Made by a program: the position numbers and the translations under genes. Of a DNA stretch of 64,000 nucleotides, positions 1 through 8,218 are shown one piece after another. The notes under the pieces were generated by a model that ran no database searches, was not told where the DNA came from, and saw only the letters and a program-made list of their open reading frames with translations. The stretch lies in assembly GCF_022815725.1 (NCBI RefSeq), contig NZ_JALGRF010000001.1:558001-622000 (forward strand), given 5' to 3'. Source of the stretch: Streptomyces sp. APSN-46.1. GTDB lineage: Bacteria; Actinomycetota; Actinomycetes; Streptomycetales; Streptomycetaceae. Position 1 is the stretch's first letter; every line of letters begins with the position of its first letter.

Positions 1-662
1 CGCAGCACCCCGCCCGGCGCCTCGGCGGCGGTGGCCCGGGGCCCGGCGCCCGCGGGCAGCCGCATTCCGAGCAGCACGGCGACGGAGACCAACTGGAGGG
101 CGGCGTTGGCGAGGACCGTGGCGTACAGGGCGGTCGAGGTGCCGGCCGCGATGGCGGCTCCGGCCAGCGCGGCGCCGCCGAGGAAGCCCAGGTTGAACAG
201 GCTGCGCATCTGCGCGCTCACCCTGACCCGTTCCGCCTCGCCCACCAGCGCGTCGGTGAGCGACGCCTGGAGCGCGCCCGCCGAGGTCTCCAGGACCGCG
301 ATGGCGCAGGCGACCGCGAGGAAGGCGGCGAAGCCGTCCACCAGGCAGTACGCGGTGAAGCCGACGGCCGCGAGCAGGAAGTTGACGGTGAGTACCCGGG
401 CCGCGCCGAGCCGGTCCGCGAGTCGGCCGATGGGCACGGTGCAGACCAGACCGCAGAGCCCGGCGACCGACAGGGCGAGGCCCACGCGCTGGGCGGGGAT
501 GCCGATGGTCCGGGTGAAGAACACGGCGCTGGAGGTGAGGAACACCCCGAGCCCCAGGGACTGGATGAGCGTGAGGACGCCGAGTCTGCGCGCGTTCCCG
601 GCGGCCGGAAGGATCTCCCGGAACCAGGCGTGCAGCATTCCGTACCGGCGTGCCTCAGCCAT
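1..662 (-). CDS. MFS transporter, 3' end cut by window edge
   Basis: Reading leftwards from an ATG at 662, about 220 residues of a major facilitator superfamily permease are visible: a run of hydrophobic helices (for example around residues 28-55 and 95-125) and the loop GRLADRLGA, which matches the conserved MFS loop 2-3 signature. The start overlaps the stop of the upstream ATP-grasp gene by 8 bases, so translation is probably coupled. As last visible gene of the hydrazine-type operon it is the likely exporter or self-resistance pump for the product; that role is inferred from position. The C-terminal half lies outside the window. Confidence 0.88.
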   Translation of the reverse strand, partial: MAEARRYGMLHAWFREILPAAGNARRLGVLTLIQSLGLGVFLTSSAVFFTRTIGIPAQRVGLALSVAGLCGLVCTVPIGRLADRLGAARVLTVNFLLAAVGFTAYCLVDGFAAFLAVACAIAVLETSAGALQASLTDALVGEAERVRVSAQMRSLFNLGFLGGAALAGAAIAAGTSTALYATVLANAALQLVSVAVLLGMRLPAGAGPRATAAEAPGGVL

Positions 663-1902
663 GCGGCTCAGCTCCCTCGGCCCGCTCGGTCCGCAGCCCG
701 TACACCTCCATCGCGGTGTGCACGGCGGCGCGAACCCCGGCGGCGCTCCGCCCTCGGAACCGGAAGATCCCGCAGCCCTCGTCATAACTGCCGGGCCCGG
801 TCATGATCTGGCCGATCGCGGGCAGTTCCTCGTGGTAGACCTCGGGGACGGCCGACCCGGGCGAGGTGCGCGCGACGACCCGTCCGGGCAGCTCGCGCGG
901 GGCGGGGTAGATGAGCCAGCCGCCGGCCCGGGGCCCGACCGGTTCGGACGGCTGCCACAGCGGGGGCAGGCCCAGGGCCGCCCGGAACGCCTCGGCGAAC
1001 AGGTCGATGCCGTAGAGGTCGACGTGCAGGAACGGCACCTGCGCGCCGCCCGGCCGCAGCCCGACCTCCAGGAACACCAGCTCGCCCCCCGGACGTCGGA
1101 TCGCCTCCAGGTGGAACGCGCCGTCGCGCAGCCCGAGCGCCCGCAGACAGCGGTCGGCGAACGTGGTGAGCTTCTCGCGCTGGGGGCCCGGGTCGAGCAG
1201 GACCGAGCCCAGCGGGCGGCCGTGTGCGTAGTCCAGGCAGGTGTGGACGTACTGGGAAGCGGTGACGAAGTGGAGGCGGCCGGAGCGGCGGACGCCGTCG
1301 ACGTGGAAGATGTCCCCGTCGACGTACTCCTCGCACTCGTACGCCTCGGGGTCGACGCCCCCCAGCGCGTCGCGCAGTTCGTCGGCGCTGTGGACGACCG
1401 TGACTCCCTGGGAGCCCGCCGCGGCGCGCGGCTTGAGGACCAGGGGCAGACCGCCGAGGGCGTCGACGACCGCCTCCGCCGAGGGCGCGTCGTCGAGGCT
1501 CCGGAATCGGGGAACCCGCAGTCCGGCCGCGCCTACCGCGCTCTTCATGGCGGGCTTGTCCTTGAACCGCTGGACGAGGTCGAGGCCGTAGCCGCCGGGG
1601 ACGCCGAGTGCGGCCGAGAGCCGGGCGGCCGTCAGGATGTCGTACTCGGACTGGCCGAAGACGGCCTCGGGCGTGCCGTGCCGGTCCGCGATCTCCCGTA
1701 CGAGGGGCAGCAGGTCGTCGTGGTCGAGGCTGTCGCGCACATGGACCTCGGTCGCCCCGTCCTGGTCGAGCGCGGGCAGCCCGCCGGGCGTGGTGAGGTA
1801 CACCATCCGGCAGAGGTGGCCGTCGAGGAAACGGTGGTATTCGCCGAACTCGTCGCCGGAGCGGTTGAGGACGACGTACAGCGGTGTGGTCCGGTCGGTC
1901 AC
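655..1902 (-). CDS. ATP-grasp domain ligase (second of two)
   Basis: A 415-residue ATP-grasp enzyme. The N-terminal preATP-grasp region is followed by the ATP-binding core with LVLKPRAAAGSQGV (phosphate-binding loop) near residue 155 and a C-terminal metal-binding stretch containing HLEAIRRPGGELVFLEVGLR, in which the acidic residues of the HxE...E pattern are kept. Enzymes of this family form amide or peptide bonds through acyl-phosphate intermediates. The GTG start overlaps the MetRS-like stop (GTGA). In known hydrazine pathways ATP-grasp enzymes join the hydrazine amino acid to another acid; a ligation step here is inferred, with unknown substrates. Confidence 0.85.
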   Translation of the reverse strand: MTDRTTPLYVVLNRSGDEFGEYHRFLDGHLCRMVYLTTPGGLPALDQDGATEVHVRDSLDHDDLLPLVREIADRHGTPEAVFGQSEYDILTAARLSAALGVPGGYGLDLVQRFKDKPAMKSAVGAAGLRVPRFRSLDDAPSAEAVVDALGGLPLVLKPRAAAGSQGVTVVHSADELRDALGGVDPEAYECEEYVDGDIFHVDGVRRSGRLHFVTASQYVHTCLDYAHGRPLGSVLLDPGPQREKLTTFADRCLRALGLRDGAFHLEAIRRPGGELVFLEVGLRPGGAQVPFLHVDLYGIDLFAEAFRAALGLPPLWQPSEPVGPRAGGWLIYPAPRELPGRVVARTSPGSAVPEVYHEELPAIGQIMTGPGSYDEGCGIFRFRGRSAAGVRAAVHTAMEVYGLRTERAEGAEPHG

Positions 1903-3530
1903 GCGTCCGCTCCCGGTCGCAGGGTGTCGGGCAGGCAGGCGTCGAGATCGGCGGCGCTCACCCGGCCGAAGCCGGGCGCGGGCCGGTCACGGTGAGCCGG
2001 GGTCCTGGCGAGGAAGGCCGCCGCGCGAGGCTCTCCGGCGCCGCCGAGGCGCTGCCAGACCAGCTCGGCGAGGTCCGGCATCACCGGGAACGCCAGCAGG
2101 GACAGGCCCTTGAGCCACCAGTAGGCGCCGTCCTCGGCCGCGTGGGCGACCGCGTCGTCGGCGCACCAGCGGTCGAGCGCCGCGACCGCGCGCCGGGTCG
2201 AGACACGGGCGCCGTCGAGCGCCGCGGACTGCTCGGCGAGCAGGGATTCCACGAGGTCGGCGACGGCCGGGGCGGGCGCCTGCGGCGGCCCCTCGGGCAG
2301 CCGGCTCCAGGCGGCCTCGATCCGCTTGCCGAGGCCGTCGGCGAGCGTGGCGTTCGCGGTCTGAAGGAAGTCCGCCGTCTCGAAGCTCGCCGCCCCGGAC
2401 TCCAGATCGGCCCCGGCGAGGTAGTACCGGACGGTGTCCACGCCGATGGCGGGCGACGCGGCGATGTCCGCCGCCCAGATGGCGTGCCGGGCGCTGGTGG
2501 AGAACTTCCGCCCGGCCAGCCGGTAGAAGTTGTTGATCAGGCACCGGTCGTACGGCTTCATGCCGCCGTGCAGCAGGCTGGTGCCGACGATCGAGACCAG
2601 GGTGGGGATCACGTTGTCGATCCCCAGGGTGGTGATGGTGGTGACCCCGGAGTCGGGGTCGAAGGCGTTCACGCCGGTGCCGGAGAGCCGGCCGTGGACG
2701 GCGCCGGCGAGGCGGGCGAACATGAAGATCCCGGCGTACGGGAAGAGGGCGCGCGGCACGTCCGGCTCGGGCGCGGGCAGCGGAAGTCCCCACGTCTGCG
2801 GGGCGCTCAGCCGTACGGTCATGCCGTCGCGCTCCAGGAAGCGCGCCACGGTCGCCCGGTAGCGGTCGGCGACGCCCAGGTCCACGAGCGTGCTGTCCAG
2901 GAGGTCGCGGTCCGGCAGCCGCAGGAAGAGGCTGGCGATCTCCCGCCAGGTCAGCGGCCCCTCGTCGAGCAGGGGGCGCGGCTCGACGACCGACTCGGGC
3001 AGGAAGTGCGCACTGCACTCCTCGCAGAAGTAACTGGCGATGCCCGCACCGCACTCGGGGCAGCGGCCCTGGAGCCAGCCGCCCACCACCCAGCGGTCCG
3101 ACGCCGTGCAGTAGGGCACGCGCTCGGTGCGTGTCAGCACCGCGCCCCGGGCCGTCAGCCGCTCGATCGAGGCGGCGACCTCCTGCTCGAACTGCTCTCG
3201 CCAGGGCTGCTGATCGGGGACGATGAACGCGTCGATGCCGATGCGCAGCGCGGCCAAGTCGTCCTGGATGCGCTGTCCGTAGCGGGCGGCGACCTCGCCG
3301 GGCGTGGAGTCCTCGGCGTGCGCCCTGAGCGTCACGTACGACTCGTACACATCGCTGCCGGTGATCACCAACGGCAGGTCGCCCCGGACCCGCAGATGCC
3401 GCGCGATCATGTCCGACCACAGGAAGGGGCCGCCGATGTGGCCGAGGTGCAGGGGGCCGTTGGGCGTGGCCTCGGGCGGCACCAGGAGGTAGTGCCGGGG
3501 GGTGTGCGTGTCCCCGGTCAGCAGGCTCAT
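1899..3530 (-). CDS. Methionyl-tRNA-synthetase-like amino acid-activating enzyme (hydrazine-forming type)
   Basis: A 543-residue class I synthetase fold resembling MetRS. The HIGH signature is HLGH (residues 28-31), a KMSKS equivalent is KFSTS (342-346), and a zinc knuckle has Cys157, Cys160, Cys169 and Cys172. A second MetRS within an operon of cupin, N-hydroxylase and FAD oxidase is the hallmark of hydrazine-forming machinery, where the MetRS-like domain activates glycine with ATP and esterifies it to an N-hydroxy amino acid before rearrangement on the cupin. In the s56-p1 pathway the two parts are fused in one protein (Spb40); here they are separate genes. Start ATG overlaps the upstream stop (ATGA). 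Substrate assignment is inferred. Confidence 0.88.
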   Translation of the reverse strand: MSLLTGDTHTPRHYLLVPPEATPNGPLHLGHIGGPFLWSDMIARHLRVRGDLPLVITGSDVYESYVTLRAHAEDSTPGEVAARYGQRIQDDLAALRIGIDAFIVPDQQPWREQFEQEVAASIERLTARGAVLTRTERVPYCTASDRWVVGGWLQGRCPECGAGIASYFCEECSAHFLPESVVEPRPLLDEGPLTWREIASLFLRLPDRDLLDSTLVDLGVADRYRATVARFLERDGMTVRLSAPQTWGLPLPAPEPDVPRALFPYAGIFMFARLAGAVHGRLSGTGVNAFDPDSGVTTITTLGIDNVIPTLVSIVGTSLLHGGMKPYDRCLINNFYRLAGRKFSTSARHAIWAADIAASPAIGVDTVRYYLAGADLESGAASFETADFLQTANATLADGLGKRIEAAWSRLPEGPPQAPAPAVADLVESLLAEQSAALDGARVSTRRAVAALDRWCADDAVAHAAEDGAYWWLKGLSLLAFPVMPDLAELVWQRLGGAGEPRAAAFLARTPAHRDRPAPGFGRVSAADLDACLPDTLRPGADA

Positions 3531-4630
3531 GTTCGCGTTCTCCCGTCGAGCAGGTTCAGTGCGTCCTCGGCCATGGCCGGGGCGAGTCGGTAGCCGGAGC
3601 CGGAGCCGCCGATGGCCATGACCACGTCGTCACCGCCGACCGTGTCCACGACCGGCAGATGGCCGGGGGTGAAGCAGTCGCTGAAGACGCGGCCGCCGAG
3701 CAGGTGCGGCAGGAATCCCGGTACGTGCCGGGCGAGCAGGGCTCGGGCGAGTTCCCGGTCGCGGGCGTCGATGGCGAGCGGTTCGTCGGGGCCTCGGTCC
3801 CAGTCGGGTGAGGTGATGCTGAAGATCCAGTGGCCGCCGGGGCGGTGGGGCAGCAGGAAGGCGTCGGCGTCCTCCAGGACGAGTGCCGGGGCGCCCGGCG
3901 GGGGCGGCGTCATGATGTGGAACGCCACCACCTTCTTGACCCGGGCCCCGCGCTCGCGGGCCGCCGCCGCCACCGGGCCGTCGAGGACCCAGGGGCCGGG
4001 CGCGAGGACCGCCTTGGCGGCGGTGATCCGGCTGCCGTCGGCGGCGACCAGTTCGACGCGCCCGCCCGTACGGCGTACTTCGGTGACCCGGAAGCCCTCC
4101 AGGAGGGTGTTGTCCGGGCGGCCGAGGACCTCGTCGAGAAGCCGGTCGGTGAGCCATTGGGGCTGACCTGCCGTCATGGGTGCGGTGGCCAGCAGGACTT
4201 CGTGGCCGCCGTGGGCGAGCCCGGGGAACGTCCGGTCGAGCAGGGCCCGCTGCTCCCCGGTGACCGGGCGGGTGCGGCCGCCGTCGGCCATGGTCGCGTC
4301 GAGCGCGGCCGTGTTCTCGCGCGCCACCAGCCAGCGGACGTCGACCGGCGCGCGTCCGGCGTCGCCGAGTCCGGCGGCGAGCTCGTCGAAGAGCGCGGTG
4401 CTGCGGGCGGCCAGGGCGCGCTGGGCCGGGTTGTGCCCCGTGGTCGTGTCGAAACCGGCCGAGAGACGGGTCGCGCCCGTCCCCCGTCCGGCGTGCGTGA
4501 TCACGGCGACGCGGCGGCCCGGGTCCCGGCGCACGGCGTAGTACGCGGCGAGGGCGCCGACCGCGCCCGCGCCGAGGACGGCGAGGTCGTAGTGGGGCGC
4601 CTCACTGGTCCCGGTGGTGCGCTCACTCAT
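3527..4630 (-). CDS. FAD-dependent amine oxidase of glycine oxidase / DAAO type
   Basis: A 367-residue FAD oxidoreductase. The N-terminal Rossmann dinucleotide motif is LAVLGAGAVG (about residues 16-25), and the C-terminal GSGSGYRLAPAMAE is the usual FAD-closing segment of the DAO family. In the s56-p1 pathway a homologous oxidase (Spb39) cleaves the N-carboxymethyl hydrazine, releasing glyoxylate and a free hydrazine amino acid; the same step is inferred here. The ATG overlaps the end of the cupin gene by 8 bases and its stop overlaps the MetRS-like start, so the three genes are tightly coupled. Confidence 0.87.
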   Translation of the reverse strand: MSERTTGTSEAPHYDLAVLGAGAVGALAAYYAVRRDPGRRVAVITHAGRGTGATRLSAGFDTTTGHNPAQRALAARSTALFDELAAGLGDAGRAPVDVRWLVARENTAALDATMADGGRTRPVTGEQRALLDRTFPGLAHGGHEVLLATAPMTAGQPQWLTDRLLDEVLGRPDNTLLEGFRVTEVRRTGGRVELVAADGSRITAAKAVLAPGPWVLDGPVAAAARERGARVKKVVAFHIMTPPPPGAPALVLEDADAFLLPHRPGGHWIFSITSPDWDRGPDEPLAIDARDRELARALLARHVPGFLPHLLGGRVFSDCFTPGHLPVVDTVGGDDVVMAIGGSGSGYRLAPAMAEDALNLLDGRTRT

Positions 4631-5000
4631 CGGGCGCCGACCACCAGAAGGAGTAGATGACCAGTTCCTCGCCCTGGTCGGCGAAGATCTCGTGGACGGC
4701 CTGCGAGGCGAAGCCCACCAGGGAGCCGGGCCCGACGAGCGACCGTTCGCCGTCCACCTCCAGAGTGCCGGATCCGGCGTGGACCACCCAGATCTCCTGG
4801 ACCGCGTGCTGGTCGGGCGAGCTGGTCCCGCCCGGCGGCACGGTGAAGCGGGCCGCCTTGAACGGCACGCGGGGGAAGACCGAACGGGCGAAGTCCGCCT
4901 CGGCGACGGTCACTCCGTCGGGTTCCACTTCGGTCGGATTGAAGGGGACCAGGACGCCGACCGCATCGGCCTGGAACTGCGGGACCTGACGAGCGATCAT
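4623..5000 (-). CDS. Single-domain cupin, putative N-N bond-forming partner of the MetRS-like enzyme
   Basis: A 125-residue single cupin. Motif 1 contains His65 and Glu69 (with Asp63 at the place of the first His) and motif 2 contributes His103, giving a plausible three-residue metal site. In known hydrazine synthases a zinc cupin domain rearranges the aminoacyl ester of an N-hydroxy amino acid into an N-N bond. Here that domain is a stand-alone protein encoded directly after the N-hydroxylase (ATGA overlap at 4997-5000) and before the FAD oxidase. Assignment rests on context; an unrelated cupin isomerase is possible but less likely. Confidence 0.82.
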   Translation of the reverse strand: MIARQVPQFQADAVGVLVPFNPTEVEPDGVTVAEADFARSVFPRVPFKAARFTVPPGGTSSPDQHAVQEIWVVHAGSGTLEVDGERSLVGPGSLVGFASQAVHEIFADQGEELVIYSFWWSAPDE

Positions 5001-6226
5001 ACCGGATACCTCGTCTCACCGAGCATGCTGTTGAGGATGACCGCACTGCGCCAGGCGAGCAGGCTGAGATTGGGATCGGCGACGCCCCAGGAGTGCCGGG
5101 CGCCGTTCTGGAGGTAGATCCGGTTCTCCGCAGGCCCGTCCCATGCGACCGAGAAGTCGTCGCCGACGACGAGCGTCCCGCCGTCCCGCCGCAGCCGCGC
5201 GTCCAGCGGAGCCATGAAGTCCGGCAGCGCGTAGGCGTATCCGGTGCTCAGGATCACGATATCGGCGGCGAGCACGGTGGGTGCGTCCGGGGCCGAGGAC
5301 TCGACGACGAGCTTCCATTCGTCGGGGCCACCCTCGATCGCGGTGACCGCGCTGTCCGCCAGGAAGCGCAGCCTGCCGGGGTTGTTCTCGATGAACTCGT
5401 CGCGGTAGCTCAACCGGTAGATGTCCTGAAGGACTTGGAGGTCGATGCCGTCACTGGTGTACTTCTGCCGCTCCAGGAGTCGGGCCTTGTGGTCGGCGGG
5501 CAGCGCGTGGAAGCGGCGTACGTAGTCGGGCGTGTAGAGGTCGTTGGCGAACGGCGAGTCGTCCATCGGGAGGAACGACGAGCGCCGGCTGACCCAGGTG
5601 ATGCTCTCGGGGGCCGCGCCGGCCGCCAGGTGGCGCACGATCTCCGCGCCGCTCTGGCCGCCGCCGACCACGACGACCTGCCGTCCGGTCACCTCGGGGG
5701 CCCGCAGCAGGAACTCCCCGGAGTGGAAGACGGTGGAGCCGAGGAAGGGGCGGAATGGCTCGGGAACGGACGGGGTGAGCCCAGTACCGAGCACGAGATG
5801 ACGTGCCGTCACATCGCGCTCGCCGGTACGGAGGTGGAAGGCCCCGTCGTGGAAGTCCACACTGCGTACGGCCGCCCCGAACGTCAGGCTCGGCAGCCGC
5901 CCGGCGACCCACTGGAGGTACTGGTTGAACTCGGCGCGCAGGACGGCCGGGAAGTCCGCGGCCAGGAACCGGTAGAGCCGGCCCTCACTCGCGAGGAACG
6001 ACAGGAACGAGAAGGGACTGGTCGGGTCGACCAGCGTCACCAGGTCCTTGAGCAGCGAGACCTGGAGGGTGGCCTCGGGCAGCAGCAGTCCGGGGTGCCA
6101 GGAGAAGCTCTCACGGCGTTCCAGGTGGGCGCCGCGCAGCCCTTCGACCGGATGCGCGAGCGCGGCGAGGCTCATGTTCGCGGGGCCGATGCCGACGGCC
6201 GCGTAGTCGAGTATGTGTGCGTTCAT
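4997..6226 (-). CDS. L-lysine/L-ornithine N-hydroxylase-like flavin monooxygenase
   Basis: A 409-residue class B flavin N-monooxygenase. FAD motif GIGPANMSLA sits near the N-terminus, the NADPH motif VVVGGGQSGAEI is in the middle and the C-terminal signature ILSTGYAY is present, as in lysine N6- and ornithine N5-hydroxylases of siderophore pathways. The start MNAHIL at 6226 is preferred over upstream in-frame codons because homology begins there, 16 bases after the upstream ATP-grasp stop. No siderophore ligase is nearby; adjacent cupin, MetRS-like and oxidase genes point to hydrazine formation, with N6-hydroxylysine the probable product (inferred). Confidence 0.9.
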   Translation of the reverse strand: MNAHILDYAAVGIGPANMSLAALAHPVEGLRGAHLERRESFSWHPGLLLPEATLQVSLLKDLVTLVDPTSPFSFLSFLASEGRLYRFLAADFPAVLRAEFNQYLQWVAGRLPSLTFGAAVRSVDFHDGAFHLRTGERDVTARHLVLGTGLTPSVPEPFRPFLGSTVFHSGEFLLRAPEVTGRQVVVVGGGQSGAEIVRHLAAGAAPESITWVSRRSSFLPMDDSPFANDLYTPDYVRRFHALPADHKARLLERQKYTSDGIDLQVLQDIYRLSYRDEFIENNPGRLRFLADSAVTAIEGGPDEWKLVVESSAPDAPTVLAADIVILSTGYAYALPDFMAPLDARLRRDGGTLVVGDDFSVAWDGPAENRIYLQNGARHSWGVADPNLSLLAWRSAVILNSMLGETRYPV

Positions 6227-6242
6227 GGTGGGATCCGCCAGG

Positions 6243-7505
6243 TCAGACCGGGACGACGAGGTCGCCGAGCGCCTGCCAGCGGTCGAGGGCGCCCTGCGGC
6301 GAGTCGGCGGTGAACAGGGCGTGGCCGAGGCGCGAGCGGCAGTCCTCGACGCCCGGGATGGTCTCACCCGGCGCGAAGTACACGGCGGTCTCGGTGACTT
6401 CCGGCAGTGCCTCCAGCTCGGGCCACCCGGTGAGCTCCTGGTACGAGGAGCGGCCCGCGGCGGAGAAGAAGCGGATGCCGGCGCTCTCGGCCTGCGGCCG
6501 CGCGAAGGCGCCGACCGTCTCCAGGCCGACGCCGAGCGCGGTGGCGACGGCCACCCTGGGCAGGCTGACGCCGGTCACGAGCCGCAGCAGCTCCACGATC
6601 CGGTCGCCCGGCAGCCGGGCGCCGATCTCGATGAGCACCGGACCGTCGGCGGCCAGGCGCAGTTCGCAGTGGAAGGGGCCGCTGGTGATGCCGACGGCGC
6701 GGACGACGTCGCCGACGTACGCCTCGACGCTCTTCAGGGTGGTGTCGTCGACGAGGGCCGGGGTGAGGTGGCCCAGCTCCACGAAGTCGGGCTCGGGGCC
6801 GAGCAGCGTGCGGCTGAGGGCGACGACGGTGACCTCGCCGCTCTCCAGAACATAGCCGTCAGCACTGAACTCGGGGCCCTGGACGTACTCTTCGACGAGC
6901 ACCCGGTGCTCGTGCAGCTTGCCCATGTCGGGCTCCGGGTCGGTCACGAGCCGCTGGAACGCGGCGGTGAGCTGGTCGAGGTCGTCGGCGCGGCTGACGT
7001 GGATGCTGCCGGAGCAGGCGACCGGCTTCAGCACGCAGGGGAAGCCGACCCGTTCGGCCGCGGCGCGCAGTTCGGCGTCGGTGGTCGCCTGGGCGAAGCG
7101 CGGGGTGCGCAGCCCGGCCTCCGCCACTGCGGCCCGCATGACGCTCTTGTCCCGGACCCGGTCGACGGTCGCCACGGGCAGGCCGGGCAGGTCCAGTGCC
7201 GCGGCGACGCGCGCGGTCGCCGTCACATAGATGTCGGAGCCCGGCAGAACCGCCTCGAACGGCTCGGCCCGGTGCAGTTCGAGCACGGCCGCTTCGAGGG
7301 CGGCCTGGTCGTTGGTCTCCACCGTCAGCACCGAGTCGGCCGCCGCGCGTACAGCGTCGGAGAGCCGGCGGTCGCCGGAGTCGGCGGTGGCGACGACGAC
7401 CCGCAGTCCCATCTCGGCCGCGACGCCGATCAGGGTGGCGCCCCCGGAGGAGGCGGGTTCGACCACGAGGACGCGGGCAGGACGAAGTGCATCTGTGTGC
7501 GGCAA
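6243..7505 (-). CDS. ATP-grasp domain ligase (first gene of operon)
   Basis: A 420-residue ATP-grasp enzyme resembling L-amino acid ligase/carboxylate-amine ligases. It has an N-terminal VLVVEPASSGGATLIG segment, the ATP loop FPCVLKPVACSGSIHVS near residue 160 and the metal-binding GPFHCELRL followed by VLIEIGARLPGD. It opens the operon with a TTG start preceded by a GGGGGA ribosome-binding sequence. Two non-identical ATP-grasp enzymes bracket the hydrazine-forming genes, suggesting two amide-forming steps or two alternative acyl acceptors; this is inference. Confidence 0.85.
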   Translation of the reverse strand: MPHTDALRPARVLVVEPASSGGATLIGVAAEMGLRVVVATADSGDRRLSDAVRAAADSVLTVETNDQAALEAAVLELHRAEPFEAVLPGSDIYVTATARVAAALDLPGLPVATVDRVRDKSVMRAAVAEAGLRTPRFAQATTDAELRAAAERVGFPCVLKPVACSGSIHVSRADDLDQLTAAFQRLVTDPEPDMGKLHEHRVLVEEYVQGPEFSADGYVLESGEVTVVALSRTLLGPEPDFVELGHLTPALVDDTTLKSVEAYVGDVVRAVGITSGPFHCELRLAADGPVLIEIGARLPGDRIVELLRLVTGVSLPRVAVATALGVGLETVGAFARPQAESAGIRFFSAAGRSSYQELTGWPELEALPEVTETAVYFAPGETIPGVEDCRSRLGHALFTADSPQGALDRWQALGDLVVPV

Positions 7506-7543
7506 AGCGAAATCCCCCGAGGCAGTGCTGTATGGACCGGACT

Positions 7544-7574
7544 CGTGATCGCGATCCTGGTCGTGATCGTGATC
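7544..7574. promoter_or_regulatory. GTGATC direct repeats upstream of hydrazine operon
   Basis: Just upstream of the operon's first start codon lie CGTGATCGCGATC (7544-7556) and TCGTGATCGTGATC (7561-7574). The TGATCG unit is repeated four times in half-turn-like spacing and the first copy contains a GATCGCGATC palindrome. A regulator-binding site in the leader is plausible; no regulator gene is adjacent on the visible side. Confidence 0.35.
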
Positions 7575-7799
7575 TTTCTATCCAGGCGCCTTGGTCCCGG
7601 TCAATGGATCACCGCAAAAATATCTGCGAGAGCGAACCCGAGCCGCACATCTTCCGGAACGAGAGCCCGTCAGCGCATGTCCGGGTCCCGGAAGCGACCG
7701 AACGCCTTCGTGAAGGTTCTCAGCGGCGAGACGTCCCCTCGGCCGGCTCCGGCGCGGGCGGACGGGGCACGCCGTCGCCACCGGTCGCCTCGGCGAGGG

Positions 7800-8218
7800 C
7801 GGCTACTGCTTCACTTCGGCGTGGGCGCAAGCGTGGACGGCGACGTTCTGGTCCGGCTCGGTGATCCTCCCTCGCCCGTCCCTGAACCGCTTGCCGGAGT
7901 GCTGCTGACCTATCTCGACCAGCGGCCGAACACCATGACCGCCACGAACCCAAACGCCCGGTGGCTCTTTCCCGGCCGCAGGGCTGGACAGCCCATGACC
8001 CCGCACACGCTCGAACTCAGGCTTCGCCACCTGGGCTTCCCCACCTGGGCTTCCCCACCCAGCGAGGACGCACGGCGGCCATCCGCCACCTCGTCCTCCA
8101 GGCCCCCGCACCCGTGATCGCCCGCATGCTCGGCTACCACGACGACACCACCGCCCAGCTCGCCGTCGAGGCAGGAGGGACCTGGCGGCACTATGCCCCC
8201 GGCGACCACTCACGGTGA
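7800..8218 (+). pseudogene. Tyrosine-recombinase-associated/integrase C-terminal remnant, frameshifted
   Basis: Two frames together give one continuous protein tail: VLLTYLDQRPNTMTATNP, RWLFPGRRAGQPMTPHTL, then after a frame change RTAAIRHLVLQ, MLGYHDDTTAQLAVEAGG, WRHYAPGDHSR. This matches the C-terminal region of a family of actinobacterial integrase-like proteins. The N-terminal part is absent. The break is a perfect 14-bp tandem duplication at 8027-8054. The N-terminal part of the same kind of protein occurs as a separate fragment at about 58.4-59.1 kb on the other strand. The gene is dead here. Confidence 0.7.
8027..8054. repeat. 14-bp tandem duplication disrupting the integrase remnant
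   Basis: CCACCTGGGCTTCC occurs twice back to back (8027-8040 and 8041-8054). Deleting one copy restores the reading frame between the two halves of the integrase-like tail, so this is the inactivating event or one of them. Confidence 0.9.

Noticed and set aside
4997..6226. Siderophore locus based on the N-hydroxylase
   Set aside because: No NIS or NRPS ligase, acyltransferase or iron transporter is next to it, whereas cupin, MetRS-like and glycine-oxidase-like genes are.
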